NCBI GenBank assembly: GCA_017549505.1
Contig: JAFYUS010000055.1
Coordinates: 1-64,000, forward strand
Reading direction: 5' to 3'
Source: Bacteroidales bacterium
GTDB taxonomy: Bacteria > Bacteroidota > Bacteroidia > Bacteroidales > UBA932
DNA: 64,000 bases
Part shown: positions 1 through 10,083 of the stretch, piece by piece
How the letters are laid out: each line of letters starts with the position of its first letter
Position numbering within the stretch: position 1 is the first letter of the stretch
Notes under the pieces: generated by a model
Told to the model about the DNA's origin: nothing
What the model saw: only the letters and a program-made list of their open reading frames with translations
Databases searched by the model: none
Translations under genes and position numbers: made by a program

Positions 1-159
1 GCTGCTACTGCACAGAAGGTGCTTGACGGTACTGTAGAGGTGCTTGTTGAAGGAGATAACCTTGTCATCAAGCTTAAGTCTTCAGTTGTTAACGCCAAGT
101 TCACTTACCCTGTAGCAGACTTCAAGGACGGACAGAAGAATCCAATTGAAGTAATCTAA
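1..159 (+). CDS. C-terminal end of an unidentified protein (5' end outside window)
   Basis: Frame 1 is open from the first base to a TAA at 157-159, giving the last 52 residues of a protein. The tail alternates hydrophobic and polar residues (for example VEVLVEGDNLVIKLKSS), as in a beta-sandwich. No catalytic motif can be seen and I cannot assign a family. A hairpin follows the stop, so this is probably the end of a transcription unit that may belong to the same carbohydrate locus as the genes that follow. Confidence 0.6.
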   Translation, partial: AATAQKVLDGTVEVLVEGDNLVIKLKSSVVNAKFTYPVADFKDGQKNPIEVI

Positions 160-177
160 CATATAATACACTCTCTG

Positions 178-210
178 CAGGCCGTCTATATCTATGGGCG
201 GCCTGTATTT
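178..210 (+). terminator. Hairpin between the partial gene and the first esterase
   Basis: Perfect 7-bp stem CAGGCCG (178-184) / CGGCCTG (199-205) with a 14-base loop, followed by a short weak T-run (TATTT). It lies only 15 bases before the esterase ATG at 225, which leaves no room for a promoter after it. It may therefore be a leaky terminator or an mRNA-processing or stabilising hairpin. Confidence 0.5.
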
Positions 211-224
211 AACCACATAACTAT

Positions 225-1370
225 ATGAAACGAATTCTTATTGCCCTTGCGTCTTTTGCAATGACAACAGGCGCTCTCTGTGCACAGGAGTTGACAAACT
301 TCGCATTCTGGGGCCAGAAACCAGTGGTTTCTCCTGAGATCCAGAATGACAGCGTAACATTCAGACTTAAAGCAGATTATGCTACAGTTGTGAAGCTCAG
401 CGGCTCATGGATGCCAAACCCTTGGGGCGACACTATCGACATGACTCGTGGCGAGAACAACGTATGGGAAGTAACCATTCCACTCCCAGAGCCAGAGATC
501 TACACTTATAACTTTGTTGCTGACGGCGTTTCTGTAAACGATCCTCAGAATGTAATGGTTCAGCGTGACGGTTCACGTTATCTCAACATGCTTCTCGTAG
601 ATGGAGAGCGCACAGAAAACTACAAGTCTGCAAACAAAAGAGGTACTGTAAGCAATCCTTGGTATGACAGCAAGATCCTCGGTATCAACCGTCGTCTTAC
701 AGTCTATACTCCATATGGATATGAGACAAATACAAAGACAAAATATCCGGTTCTTTACCTCCTTCACGGAGCAGGTGGAGACGAGGAGGCTTGGTCATCA
801 ATGGGACGTACAGCCCAGATTCTTGACAACCTTATCGAGAAGGGCCTTGCAGAGCCAATGATCGTCGTAATGCCAAACGGCAACCCTGACCAGCAGGCAG
901 CTCAGACATTCGGTCTTCCAACAACTGAGATGGACTGGAGAAACCCTGACAACCGCAACAATTACGTAAGAAGCCTCGTTGAGGAGATCGTGCCTTTCAT
1001 CGAGAAGAACTATCGAGTAGTTGCGAAGAAGTCACACCGCGCTGTTGCAGGACTTTCAATGGGTGGCGGTCATACCATCACAGCTTCAGGCATGTATCCT
1101 GACAAATTTGACTATATTTGTCCGCTCTCGATGGGTGCTCAGAGGACTCCTGAACTTGATGCTCAGCTTCAGGGCATCAAGAAGGCCGGCTACAAGCTTT
1201 ACTGGCTTGCATGCGGCAATACAGACTTCCTCTTCGAGAACGCAAATGAGCTTGACAAGGCTCTCACAGCAAACGGACTCGAGCACACTTACTATGTAAG
1301 CGAAGGCGGACACGTATGGGCTAACTGGAGACTTTACCTGAACACATTCGCACCACTTCTCTTTAAATAA
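225..1370 (+). CDS. Secreted CE1-type carbohydrate esterase (feruloyl/acetyl-xylan esterase-like)
   Basis: A Sec signal peptide covers residues 1-20 (MKRILIALASFAMTTGALCA). Residues about 25-125 look like the early-set/CBM48-like domain that precedes the catalytic domain in Bacteroidota Fae1-type esterases (PEIYTYNFVADG). The alpha/beta-hydrolase follows from about 145. [17 protein letters not shown] carries the oxyanion-hole region. The nucleophile is Ser278 in GLSMGGG; the likely Asp is 334 in CGNTDF and the likely His is 363 in GGHVW. The family cleaves ferulate or acetyl esters from xylan side chains; the exact substrate cannot be read from sequence. It is first of a tandem run with two more esterases and a GH3 enzyme on the same strand, so periplasmic or surface hemicellulose processing is inferred. 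Confidence 0.85.
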   Translation: MKRILIALASFAMTTGALCAQELTNFAFWGQKPVVSPEIQNDSVTFRLKADYATVVKLSGSWMPNPWGDTIDMTRGENNVWEVTIPLPEPEIYTYNFVADGVSVNDPQNVMVQRDGSRYLNMLLVDGERTENYKSANKRGTVSNPWYDSKILGINRRLTVYTPYGYETNTKTKYPVLYLLHGAGGDEEAWSSMGRTAQILDNLIEKGLAEPMIVVMPNGNPDQQAAQTFGLPTTEMDWRNPDNRNNYVRSLVEEIVPFIEKNYRVVAKKSHRAVAGLSMGGGHTITASGMYPDKFDYICPLSMGAQRTPELDAQLQGIKKAGYKLYWLACGNTDFLFENANELDKALTANGLEHTYYVSEGGHVWANWRLYLNTFAPLLFK

Positions 1371-1372
1371 TC

Positions 1373-1380
1373 TATATTTG
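1373..1380 (+). promoter_or_regulatory. Possible -7 promoter element before the second esterase
   Basis: TATATTTG matches TAnnTTTG and lies 36 bases before the ATG at 1416. No good TTTG is visible at the -33 position (TTCG at 1347-1350, spacing 22). It could be an internal promoter within the esterase operon. Confidence 0.35.
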
Positions 1381-1415
1381 TAATCCTGAACCTAGGATAT
1401 CAGACAATAAAAAGA

Positions 1416-2621
1416 ATGAAGAAGATATTTTCAATAGCGGCTGCCCTCCTTATGGCGGGCACCGCATTTGCCCAGCAGGCACTCTGGGGCGGCGCATCGA
1501 CCGAATCCCCAGTTGTAAACGAAGACGGAACGGTAACATTCCGTTATCAGGCTCCCAAGGCTGTAAAGGTTACAGTATCAGGTGACTTCCTCCCTACCCA
1601 GCAGCTCAAGTTCAAGATGGGCGACCAGGAGATTACATACGATGCCCCAGGCGTAGGCGAACTCAAGGAAGGAAGAAACGGTGTATGGGAATACACCACT
1701 GACTTCAAGGTTGAGCCGGAAATGTACACCTATACATTCAATGTTGACGGCAACACAGTCATCGACAATAACAACATGTGGGTGAATCGTGACGTTTCTT
1801 CTCTTACAAGCGCATTCATCGTTCCCGGCGGACGCGCAGACCTCTACACAATCCAGGACGTACCTCACGGAACAGTATCAAAGGTGTGGTATGAGAGCGA
1901 GACTGCAGGCTTCGACCGCAGACTCAGCGTCTACACTCCAGCAGGATACAACCCTACAGGCAAGACACGTTATCCAGTCCTCTACGTTCTCCACGGTATC
2001 GGTGGTGACGAGGATGCATGGATCGCACAGGGACGTGCAGCTCAGATCCTTGACAACCTTATCGCAAAGGGCGAGGCTAAGCCTATGATCGTTGTCTTCA
2101 CAAACGGAAACATCTCTCAGGAGGCTGCTCCAGGTGAGAACTCAACAGGTTACACACGTCCTACAATGGACCTTCCTAAGACTATGGAAGGTACATTCGA
2201 GACCGCATTCCCTGAGATCGTGAAGTTCGTGGACAGCAACTACAAGACAATCGCGAAGAAGCAGAGCCGTGCTATCTGCGGTCTGTCAATGGGTGGTTTC
2301 CACACTCTTTACATCAGCCTCAACAACCCTGACATGTTCGGATATTCAGGTATGTTCTCTGCTGCAATCGGCGTGAACGACACTACAGTATCTCCTATCT
2401 ATCAGGATTTCGACCAGAAACTCGCTACTTACTTCAGCAAGAAGCCAGAACTCCTCTGGATCGGCTGCGGAAACACAGACTTCCTCATCCAGGCAAACCA
2501 GGAGTTCGTGAAAAAACTTCAGGACAACAACTATCCACACGAGTATCTTGAGAATGGCGGTGGCCATATCTGGAGAAACTGGAGAATCTATCTGACGGAG
2601 TTTATACCTAAACTCTTCTAA
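1416..2621 (+). CDS. Secreted CE1-type carbohydrate esterase, second of the tandem
   Basis: Signal peptide at residues 1-19 (MKKIFSIAAALLMAGTAFA), then an early-set/CBM48-like domain (about 25-150; PEMYTYTFNVDG) and an alpha/beta-hydrolase domain. YPVLYVLHGIGGDEDAW is the oxyanion region, Ser291 in GLSMGGF is the nucleophile, and His384 in GGGHIW completes the triad with a likely Asp in CGNTDF. It is clearly paralogous to the preceding gene, with the same domain order and near-identical motif blocks (RRLSVYTPAGY, ILDNLIAKGEAKPMIVV). Its stop codon shares one base with the next start (TAATG), which implies translational coupling. Probable role is removing ester decorations from hemicellulose; substrate preference is unknown. 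Confidence 0.85.
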   Translation: MKKIFSIAAALLMAGTAFAQQALWGGASTESPVVNEDGTVTFRYQAPKAVKVTVSGDFLPTQQLKFKMGDQEITYDAPGVGELKEGRNGVWEYTTDFKVEPEMYTYTFNVDGNTVIDNNNMWVNRDVSSLTSAFIVPGGRADLYTIQDVPHGTVSKVWYESETAGFDRRLSVYTPAGYNPTGKTRYPVLYVLHGIGGDEDAWIAQGRAAQILDNLIAKGEAKPMIVVFTNGNISQEAAPGENSTGYTRPTMDLPKTMEGTFETAFPEIVKFVDSNYKTIAKKQSRAICGLSMGGFHTLYISLNNPDMFGYSGMFSAAIGVNDTTVSPIYQDFDQKLATYFSKKPELLWIGCGNTDFLIQANQEFVKKLQDNNYPHEYLENGGGHIWRNWRIYLTEFIPKLF

Positions 2622-3838
2622 TGATGTTGAAAAGAATTTCAATACTTTTGTCTTCTCTACTGCTCTTATGGGCATGTGGAGAAGACAATAATACTCCTCA
2701 GGAACAATTGCCGACTGGATTTGATTTCAATATGGTAACAATAGATAACGTTTCCGAACCGACCGAGGATGGACTCAGAACAATAGTTCTGAACTTCAAG
2801 GACAAGGAAGGAAATGCACTTAAGCTTACCGCATTGAGTTGGTATTGTCATCTTGAGACAGGAAAATACGAGATTGCACAGGAAGCAGATGCAAAGCATA
2901 AGGCTTCTGCAGTGCTCTCACTCGGAGATGAGAAGCTGAATGTTACCGGAGGTACCATAACCGTCAGCAAATGGAACTACGAATATGACATCATATTCAA
3001 TCTGGAAACAGAAAAAGGACATTTTGCAGCAATTGCAGACAACAAGAAGATCTACTTCGAAACTCAGAAGTACAGTTCGCTCTCAAAGGGAGCCAATGAA
3101 ATCTATCAGAAGGATCTCACTGTACGAAGCGATCTGATGAATACTGATGTAAAGTATTCGATCTATTTACCTGAAAGCTATGACGGCACAAAAAAATATC
3201 CTGTGCTTTACATATTACATGGATATGGCGGCAACAACAACGACTGGCTTCAGGACAACACCGGTTCAATCTGGGCCGGAGGTGGAACAATGCCTGCATA
3301 CGCAAGGGAATATGCTGAAAAGACCGGCAAGGAGCTGATTATTGTAGCTCCAGACGGTGGCAATAACTTCTATTGCGACGGATTCAATGGTGGTCCGAAA
3401 TATATGTCTTTCTTCTTCCAGGAATTTATCCCATACATTGAATCGACCTACGCCATCAAGGCAGAAAAGAAGTCACGTGCCATAGGCGGTCTTTCAATGG
3501 GAGGATATGGCTCGCTCTATTATGGAACTCTCCATCCTGAGATGTTCTGCTATGTATATGCTTGCTCTGCAGCTATAAACGTGGGAGTGTCTGCACCAGA
3601 TCCAGCAGATCTCATCGCTAAGGCGGTGAGCGCAGGCAAGGCGAACGAATTGCCTGGATTCACGCTCGAAATCGGAACAGAAGATACAACAGTAGGCAGC
3701 AATGATCCATTCATCAACATGCTTGCCAGCTATGGAATCCCATACGAGTACATCACTCGTTCTGGCTCGCATGACTGGCCTTTCTGGAATGCATGCAGTC
3801 CGAAAATCATCCACAAGGTACTTACAACATTTGAATAA
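2621..3838 (+). CDS. Lipoprotein CE1-type esterase with a distinct N-terminal domain
   Basis: The N-terminus is a lipoprotein signal with the lipidated Cys at residue 19 (LLLLWAC). The following GEDNN is acidic, reminiscent of the Bacteroidota lipoprotein surface-export signal, so the protein may be surface exposed (inference). Residues about 30-155 form an all-beta-looking domain without the motifs of the neighbouring esterases' N-terminal domain; I do not recognise it. The catalytic domain has YPVLYILHGYGG, Ser292 in GLSMGGY and His384 in GSHDW. A second ATG directly follows the first (MMLKR), so the start could be one codon later. It overlaps the previous stop by one base and sits 16 bases before the GH3 gene, so it belongs to the same operon. 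Confidence 0.82.
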   Translation: MMLKRISILLSSLLLLWACGEDNNTPQEQLPTGFDFNMVTIDNVSEPTEDGLRTIVLNFKDKEGNALKLTALSWYCHLETGKYEIAQEADAKHKASAVLSLGDEKLNVTGGTITVSKWNYEYDIIFNLETEKGHFAAIADNKKIYFETQKYSSLSKGANEIYQKDLTVRSDLMNTDVKYSIYLPESYDGTKKYPVLYILHGYGGNNNDWLQDNTGSIWAGGGTMPAYAREYAEKTGKELIIVAPDGGNNFYCDGFNGGPKYMSFFFQEFIPYIESTYAIKAEKKSRAIGGLSMGGYGSLYYGTLHPEMFCYVYACSAAINVGVSAPDPADLIAKAVSAGKANELPGFTLEIGTEDTTVGSNDPFINMLASYGIPYEYITRSGSHDWPFWNACSPKIIHKVLTTFE

Positions 3839-3854
3839 CGCTAAATAAAGACTG

Positions 3855-6194
3855 ATGAAGAAAATTTTAATTGCAGGCGCTCTCCTATTAGGCGCAAGCG
3901 CACTTTTCGCTCAGCCACAGCTGAGCAAAGACAACATTGATGAAGTTCTTGGTGCCATGACCCTCGAAGAGAAGGCTACGCTTCTGGTAGGCGGTGGCTG
4001 GGGCAGCATGACTGCCGGCAGCATGACCGCATCGAGTGAGGTTCTCGTTGCAGGTGCAGCAGGAACAACCCGCGGCATCGACCGCCTCGGCATCCCTCAG
4101 ACTGTCCTCGCTGACGGTCCTGCAGGTCTCCGTATCAGCCCTACAAGAACAAACGATCCTAACACATACTATTGTACTGGTTTCCCTGTGGGAACAGTCA
4201 TGGCAAGTATGTGGGATACAGAGCGCGTACAGGAACTCACTACTGCAATGGGTAATGAGGTTCTCGAGTATGGTGCTGACGTTCTCCTCGCACCAGGTAT
4301 GAACCTTCACAGAAACCCACTCTGCGGCCGTAACTTCGAGTATTTCTCAGAGGACCCGTTCCTTACAGGTAAGACTGCAGCTGCATATATCAAGGGTGTT
4401 CAGAGCAATGGTGTAGGCGTAAGCGTAAAGCACTATGCTGTAAACAACCAGGAGGTAAACCGTATGGAAAACGATTCACGCGTGAGCCAGCGCGCCCTCC
4501 GCGAGCTCTACCTCAAGGGATTTGAGATCGCAGTCAAGGAAGCTGACCCATGGACAGTGATGTCATCTTACAACAAGCTCAACGGCGAGTATACACAGCA
4601 GTCACATGGTCTTCTTACAACAGTTCTCCGCGACGAGTGGGGCTTTGACGGCATCGTAATGACTGACTGGGGCACAAAGCAGGGTACAGTAAAGGCTGTA
4701 AAGGCAGGAAATGACCTCATGGAGCCAGGTACTGATGTCGAGATCCAGCGTATCATCGAAGCTGTAAAGAAGGGAGAGATCTCTCAGGAAGAGCTTGACA
4801 GAAACGTACGCAACATGCTCGAGTACATCGTGAGGACTCCTCGTTTCAACAAGTACAAGTATTCTGACAAGCCAGACCTCAAGGCACATGCCGAGCTCGT
4901 TCGCGCAGCTGCTCCAGAGGGCATGGTACTCCTCGAGAACAACGGTGCTCTTCCGCTCAAGGACGTGAAGAATGTTGCCCTCTATGGTACAGGTTCATAC
5001 GATTTCATCGCTGGCGGTACAGGTTCAGGTAACGTTAACAAGCCATACATCCGCAATGTCGCTGAAGGTCTTGCAGTAAACGGTCTCGAGGTTAACCAGG
5101 CTATCCAGACATGGTACGAGCAGTACATCTCTCTTGCAAAGACAAACCTCAAGAACAACAGCCAGGGCGGAAGCTCAGTTCTCCTGGGAGATCCTGTAAT
5201 CTCTGAAATGGAAGTAAGCCGTGACTTCATCGAGAAGATGGAGCCTATGACTGACGTTGCTGTCTTCACACTTTCGAGAAATGCAGGTGAAGGCGGTGAC
5301 CGTTACGCTAAGGATGGTGACTGGACACTCACAGGTCAGGAGCGCGAGCTCATGCAGAACCTTGCCGACATCTACCACGCAGCTGGCAAGAAGTTCATCG
5401 TAGTCCTCAACATCGGCGGTGTCATCGAGACAGCTTCATGGAAGCATATTCCAGATGCAGTCCTCCTCGCATGGACTCCGGGACAGGAAGGTGGCTACGC
5501 AGTAGCTGACATCCTTTGCGGCAAGGCAAATCCTTCAGGAAAGCTTCCTATGACATTCCCTGTAAGCTACCTTGACATCCCTTCATCAGCAAACTTCCCT
5601 TACTACCACAAGAACGTACAGAGAGGTGAGTGGGATTTCCTTTGGGGCGGTCCTCAGAGAAAGGCAAAGAACGTTGACTATACAGAGTACAACGAAGGCA
5701 TCTATGTAGGTTACAGATACTTCCAGAGCGCGGGTGTTCCTGTTTCATACCCATTCGGATACGGAAAGTCTTATACTACATTCGAGTACAGCAAGCCTGT
5801 AGTAAAGGCTGCTGCTGACGGATTCACAGCAACAATCACTGTAAAGAACACTGGTTCTGTTGCAGGTAAGGAGGCTGTCCAGCTTTACGTTGCAGCTCCT
5901 GCAGGCGGACTTGAGAAGCCAGCATTCGAGCTCAAGGGCTATGCAAAGACCAAGGAACTTGCTCCTGGCGAATCACAGACTCTCACAATCGCAGTCGACG
6001 CCTACACATTGGCATCATTCAATGAGGTTACATCTGCATGGGAGACAGCAGCAGGTACATATAAGGTCATGTTCGGCGCGAATGCCGCCGACATCCGCGG
6101 TACAGGTGAGTACAAGGTCAAGAAGGTACAGAGCTGGAAGGTAAACAACGTGCTCGCACCTGCACAGCCACTTAACGAACTTTCGCTCAAGTAG
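3855..6194 (+). CDS. Secreted GH3 beta-glycosidase (beta-glucosidase/beta-xylosidase type)
   Basis: Signal peptide at residues 1-19. The GH3 N-terminal barrel carries VSVKHYAVNNQE and the nucleophile Asp271 in IVMTDWG. The C-terminal sandwich domain starts near 345 (EGMVLLENNGALPL) and offers Glu479 in GEGGDRY as a candidate general acid/base. A fibronectin III-like domain closes the protein (about 690-765; AVQLYVA). Length (779) and order fit BglX-like enzymes without a PA14 insertion. GH3 members of this form release terminal beta-glucosyl or beta-xylosyl residues; which one cannot be settled here. It is last of a four-gene run with three esterases and is followed by a hairpin, which suggests that deacylation and exo-hydrolysis are coupled. 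Confidence 0.88.
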   Translation: MKKILIAGALLLGASALFAQPQLSKDNIDEVLGAMTLEEKATLLVGGGWGSMTAGSMTASSEVLVAGAAGTTRGIDRLGIPQTVLADGPAGLRISPTRTNDPNTYYCTGFPVGTVMASMWDTERVQELTTAMGNEVLEYGADVLLAPGMNLHRNPLCGRNFEYFSEDPFLTGKTAAAYIKGVQSNGVGVSVKHYAVNNQEVNRMENDSRVSQRALRELYLKGFEIAVKEADPWTVMSSYNKLNGEYTQQSHGLLTTVLRDEWGFDGIVMTDWGTKQGTVKAVKAGNDLMEPGTDVEIQRIIEAVKKGEISQEELDRNVRNMLEYIVRTPRFNKYKYSDKPDLKAHAELVRAAAPEGMVLLENNGALPLKDVKNVALYGTGSYDFIAGGTGSGNVNKPYIRNVAEGLAVNGLEVNQAIQTWYEQYISLAKTNLKNNSQGGSSVLLGDPVISEMEVSRDFIEKMEPMTDVAVFTLSRNAGEGGDRYAKDGDWTLTGQERELMQNLADIYHAAGKKFIVVLNIGGVIETASWKHIPDAVLLAWTPGQEGGYAVADILCGKANPSGKLPMTFPVSYLDIPSSANFPYYHKNVQRGEWDFLWGGPQRKAKNVDYTEYNEGIYVGYRYFQSAGVPVSYPFGYGKSYTTFEYSKPVVKAAADGFTATITVKNTGSVAGKEAVQLYVAAPAGGLEKPAFELKGYAKTKELAPGESQTLTIAVDAYTLASFNEVTSAWETAAGTYKVMFGANAADIRGTGEYKVKKVQSWKVNNVLAPAQPLNELSLK

Positions 6195-6205
6195 TCGGTA
6201 GTTAG

Positions 6206-7471
<1,266 letters not shown>

Positions 7472-7510
7472 GCCAAGCAGTCAAATAGCTAAGCTTCAAT
7501 ATTTTACACA

Positions 7511-7548
7511 ATCAAGGGTCGGTAAATTCCCCGACCCTTGATTATTTA
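7511..7548 (+). terminator. Strong bidirectional terminator between convergent genes
   Basis: Perfect 12-bp stem ATCAAGGGTCGG (7511-7522) / CCGACCCTTGAT (7531-7542) with an 8-base loop and a T-rich tail. It separates the plus-strand esterase from the convergent GH3 gene. Confidence 0.8.
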
Positions 7549-7587
7549 TATAACTATATATCACGCAGTTAAGTGGCTGCATCCAAT

Positions 7588-9903
7588 TTACCTTACACCG
7601 TATTTATGAACACGGGCATCATCGATACGGCCGGACCAGTTGAGTCCGAAGGCTAAATCATATGCGTTGCCGTCTGAATCCACATAGCATTCCATATCGA
7701 AAGGAACGTCCTCCTTCTGGAGCTCTACGGTCTTCATGTCTGCAGGAAGCTGCATAGGAAGAAGGGCAGAAGGCTCTACAGCACCGCTGATAAGGTCCAG
7801 AAGAGCCTGATTCTGACAGCCGAAGCTGACAAGGATTGCGTCAGAATACGGTTCAAATTCAGGAACGAAAGGTTTTCCTGTACTTACGATTGTAATGACC
7901 GGTTTTGAACCCATGGCTTTCTTGGTATCCATCACAGTCTGAAGATCAGCCTTGTTGGCAGTCTTGACAGACTTACCCTTATAAGAACGGTTTGCAGACT
8001 TCTCAAGACGGTCGCCACCTGCAAGAGATACCTCACGGGCATGATTTGCAGTATAGTCGCTATACTGAAGGCTGATAGGAATGTATCCGTTACCTCCATT
8101 CTTCACATCCTCGGTACTATATCCGTTACCTGATGTCGGCCCATCAATAACGACAACAGCAAAATCTGCCAGAGACGGATCGGTTACAGGTTCATAATAC
8201 TTTGAAAGCAGCGCCTGATCAAATGTATCCTCCCATCTTTCAGGAGTTACCATACCGAAGAAGTTGACCAACTGAGGATAATATCTCTGAGGTACATATA
8301 CCTTAGGTTTATCATCAGCCTTGACCGGAAGCACATCGGAGGAGTTCTTCACCATCACGACAGACTTCAGCTGTGCCTGATATCCTTTCTCCATGAACTC
8401 AGGTTTTCCTACCACTTCTGCAGAAACCTCAGGATCGAGGTAAGGATTCTCAAAAAGTCCTGTACGGAATGAGTTCATGAGCAGACGTCTTGCAGATTCC
8501 CTGAAACGTGCATCAGCGGACTCCTGACCAAACTCATCTACCCACATAGCATATGCTTCAAGAACAGGACCCTTGTCATTGTTTCCACCGAACTGGTCTA
8601 CACCTGCCTTGAGACACACGTAATGTCTCTGAGCCACGGTGAGTCCCTCTACTCCCCAGCACTTTCCGTCGAACTTGTCGATTCCGGCGTTGTCATATGT
8701 GATGTTCCAGTCCGTACAAACCACTCCGTCATATGAATACTTTTCACGAAGCAGATCCGTGATTATGTATTTGCTGAAACTGTTTCCTACGTTCTTGCCT
8801 GAAGGATCGATGCCTGTAGATATTGTATAATATGGCATTACTGCTGATGCCTTGCCAGTTGCTCCGTTAAGCTTGAATGCTCCTTCAGTGAACGGCTTGA
8901 GATGGGTCTCGAATGCACCGCCAGGATATACGGCATATTTTCCATAATTGTAGTGGGCGTCGCGACCTGCCTCTTCAGGACCGCCGCTAGGCCAATGCTT
9001 CACCATCGCATTCACACTGTGATAGCCCCATCCGTCTGCAATCTCGGACTTGCCGGTGCTGGTCTGGAAGCCATCCACATAAGCACGGGCCATATCGGTA
9101 TCTAGCTCCGGACTCTCTCCGAAAGTACCATAGAAACGTGTCCATCTAGGCTCGGTTGCGAGGTCGATCTGCGGAGAAAGAGCAGTCGCTATACCAAGAG
9201 CGCGGTATTCCTGAGAAGCGATCTGGCCGAACTCCTCTACAAGAGCAGGATCGAATGTTGCCGCCAGGCCAAGCGATGTAGGCCAGTGAGAGATCTCGCC
9301 ACCTGCACCATAGTTGTATTCCGCTGTGGCCGATGTCTCGTGACGAGGGTCGGAAGATGTGTTGACCGGAACTCCGTGTCCCATACCTTCGACCAGCATC
9401 TGCATGTTATTGTTCCAGCGGGCAGCAACTTCTGGAGATTCTACGGTAGTCACCAGAACCGCCCTGAGGTTATCCTCTGTCAGGAACTTCCTCTGGGCAT
9501 CAGAAAGATCGGAAGCCTGTGCTCCGCTCTGTGCATAAGGTTTCCCTCCATATGTAGCACCACCGAACATTCCGCCGCCTGATGGCACAGACTGATGCGA
9601 GCTGTAAAGCATCATTCCCGCAATCTCCTCTACAGACAGACGCTCCGCAAGGTCTGCAGCGCGTACTTCAGCTGGCAGACGCCAGTCTTCGTACGGATCC
9701 AGAACACCGTTACGGTTCATGTCCTTGAAGGCATAGCCCTTGTCCTCGAGAATAACGACTCCGGAGGTCGACGAATATCCAAGGGTCTGTCCCTTCTTCT
9801 GGGTGATGACATTGAAACCGTCATCTGTTGACGTTTCGTTCCATTTCGGCCCGGCACATGAAGCCAGGGCCAGAAGGAACAATGGCAGAAAGGTTCTTTT
9901 CAT
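7588..9903 (-). CDS. Lipoprotein GH3 glycosidase (beta-glucan/beta-glucosidase type)
   Basis: A lipoprotein signal ends in LASC (Cys about residue 16). The GH3 barrel shows AMVKHWPSGG followed by GRDAHYNYGKYAVYPGG, the variant of the KHFPGGGP block seen in a branch of large GH3 beta-glucosidases/glucan exohydrolases. The nucleophile is Asp398 in VVCTDWN. The C-terminal sandwich domain runs from about 520 and the protein ends in AFGLNWSGRIDD. I could not place the acid/base residue with confidence. The gene stands alone on the minus strand between a strong terminator and the divergent promoter region it shares with the next GH3 gene. It is only distantly related to the other two GH3 enzymes here, so a different linkage specificity is likely (inference). 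Confidence 0.83.
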   Translation of the reverse strand: MKRTFLPLFLLALASCAGPKWNETSTDDGFNVITQKKGQTLGYSSTSGVVILEDKGYAFKDMNRNGVLDPYEDWRLPAEVRAADLAERLSVEEIAGMMLYSSHQSVPSGGGMFGGATYGGKPYAQSGAQASDLSDAQRKFLTEDNLRAVLVTTVESPEVAARWNNNMQMLVEGMGHGVPVNTSSDPRHETSATAEYNYGAGGEISHWPTSLGLAATFDPALVEEFGQIASQEYRALGIATALSPQIDLATEPRWTRFYGTFGESPELDTDMARAYVDGFQTSTGKSEIADGWGYHSVNAMVKHWPSGGPEEAGRDAHYNYGKYAVYPGGAFETHLKPFTEGAFKLNGATGKASAVMPYYTISTGIDPSGKNVGNSFSKYIITDLLREKYSYDGVVCTDWNITYDNAGIDKFDGKCWGVEGLTVAQRHYVCLKAGVDQFGGNNDKGPVLEAYAMWVDEFGQESADARFRESARRLLMNSFRTGLFENPYLDPEVSAEVVGKPEFMEKGYQAQLKSVVMVKNSSDVLPVKADDKPKVYVPQRYYPQLVNFFGMVTPERWEDTFDQALLSKYYEPVTDPSLADFAVVVIDGPTSGNGYSTEDVKNGGNGYIPISLQYSDYTANHAREVSLAGGDRLEKSANRSYKGKSVKTANKADLQTVMDTKKAMGSKPVITIVSTGKPFVPEFEPYSDAILVSFGCQNQALLDLISGAVEPSALLPMQLPADMKTVELQKEDVPFDMECYVDSDGNAYDLAFGLNWSGRIDDARVHKYGVR

Positions 9904-9951
9904 AATGATATTATTTTTCTGTGAATTTCATATTTCACGATGACACAGGTA

Positions 9952-9959
9952 CAAATTTA
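9952..9959 (-). promoter_or_regulatory. -7 element for the minus-strand GH3 gene
   Basis: Read on the minus strand this is TAAATTTG (TAnnTTTG), about 50 bases before the ATG at 9903. No convincing TTTG occurs at the -33 spacing. It shares the intergenic space with the divergent promoter at 10022-10052. Confidence 0.4.
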
Positions 9960-10021
9960 ATCAATTATGAAAATGAATTTTTATGTGTGCGTTCATATAT
10001 GTTTCAGATTTGTTCATCAGC

Positions 10022-10052
10022 TTGATAAAGTCCGCAAACGGATGTATATTTG
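10022..10052 (+). promoter_or_regulatory. Bacteroidota-type promoter for the plus-strand GH3 gene
   Basis: TTGA (10022-10025), 19 bases, then TATATTTG (10045-10052), matching TAnnTTTG. Transcription would begin near 10058, leaving a leader of about 25 bases before the ATG at 10084. Confidence 0.5.
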
Positions 10053-10083
10053 AGAATCAAATATAATCACTAACTGCATTTTC

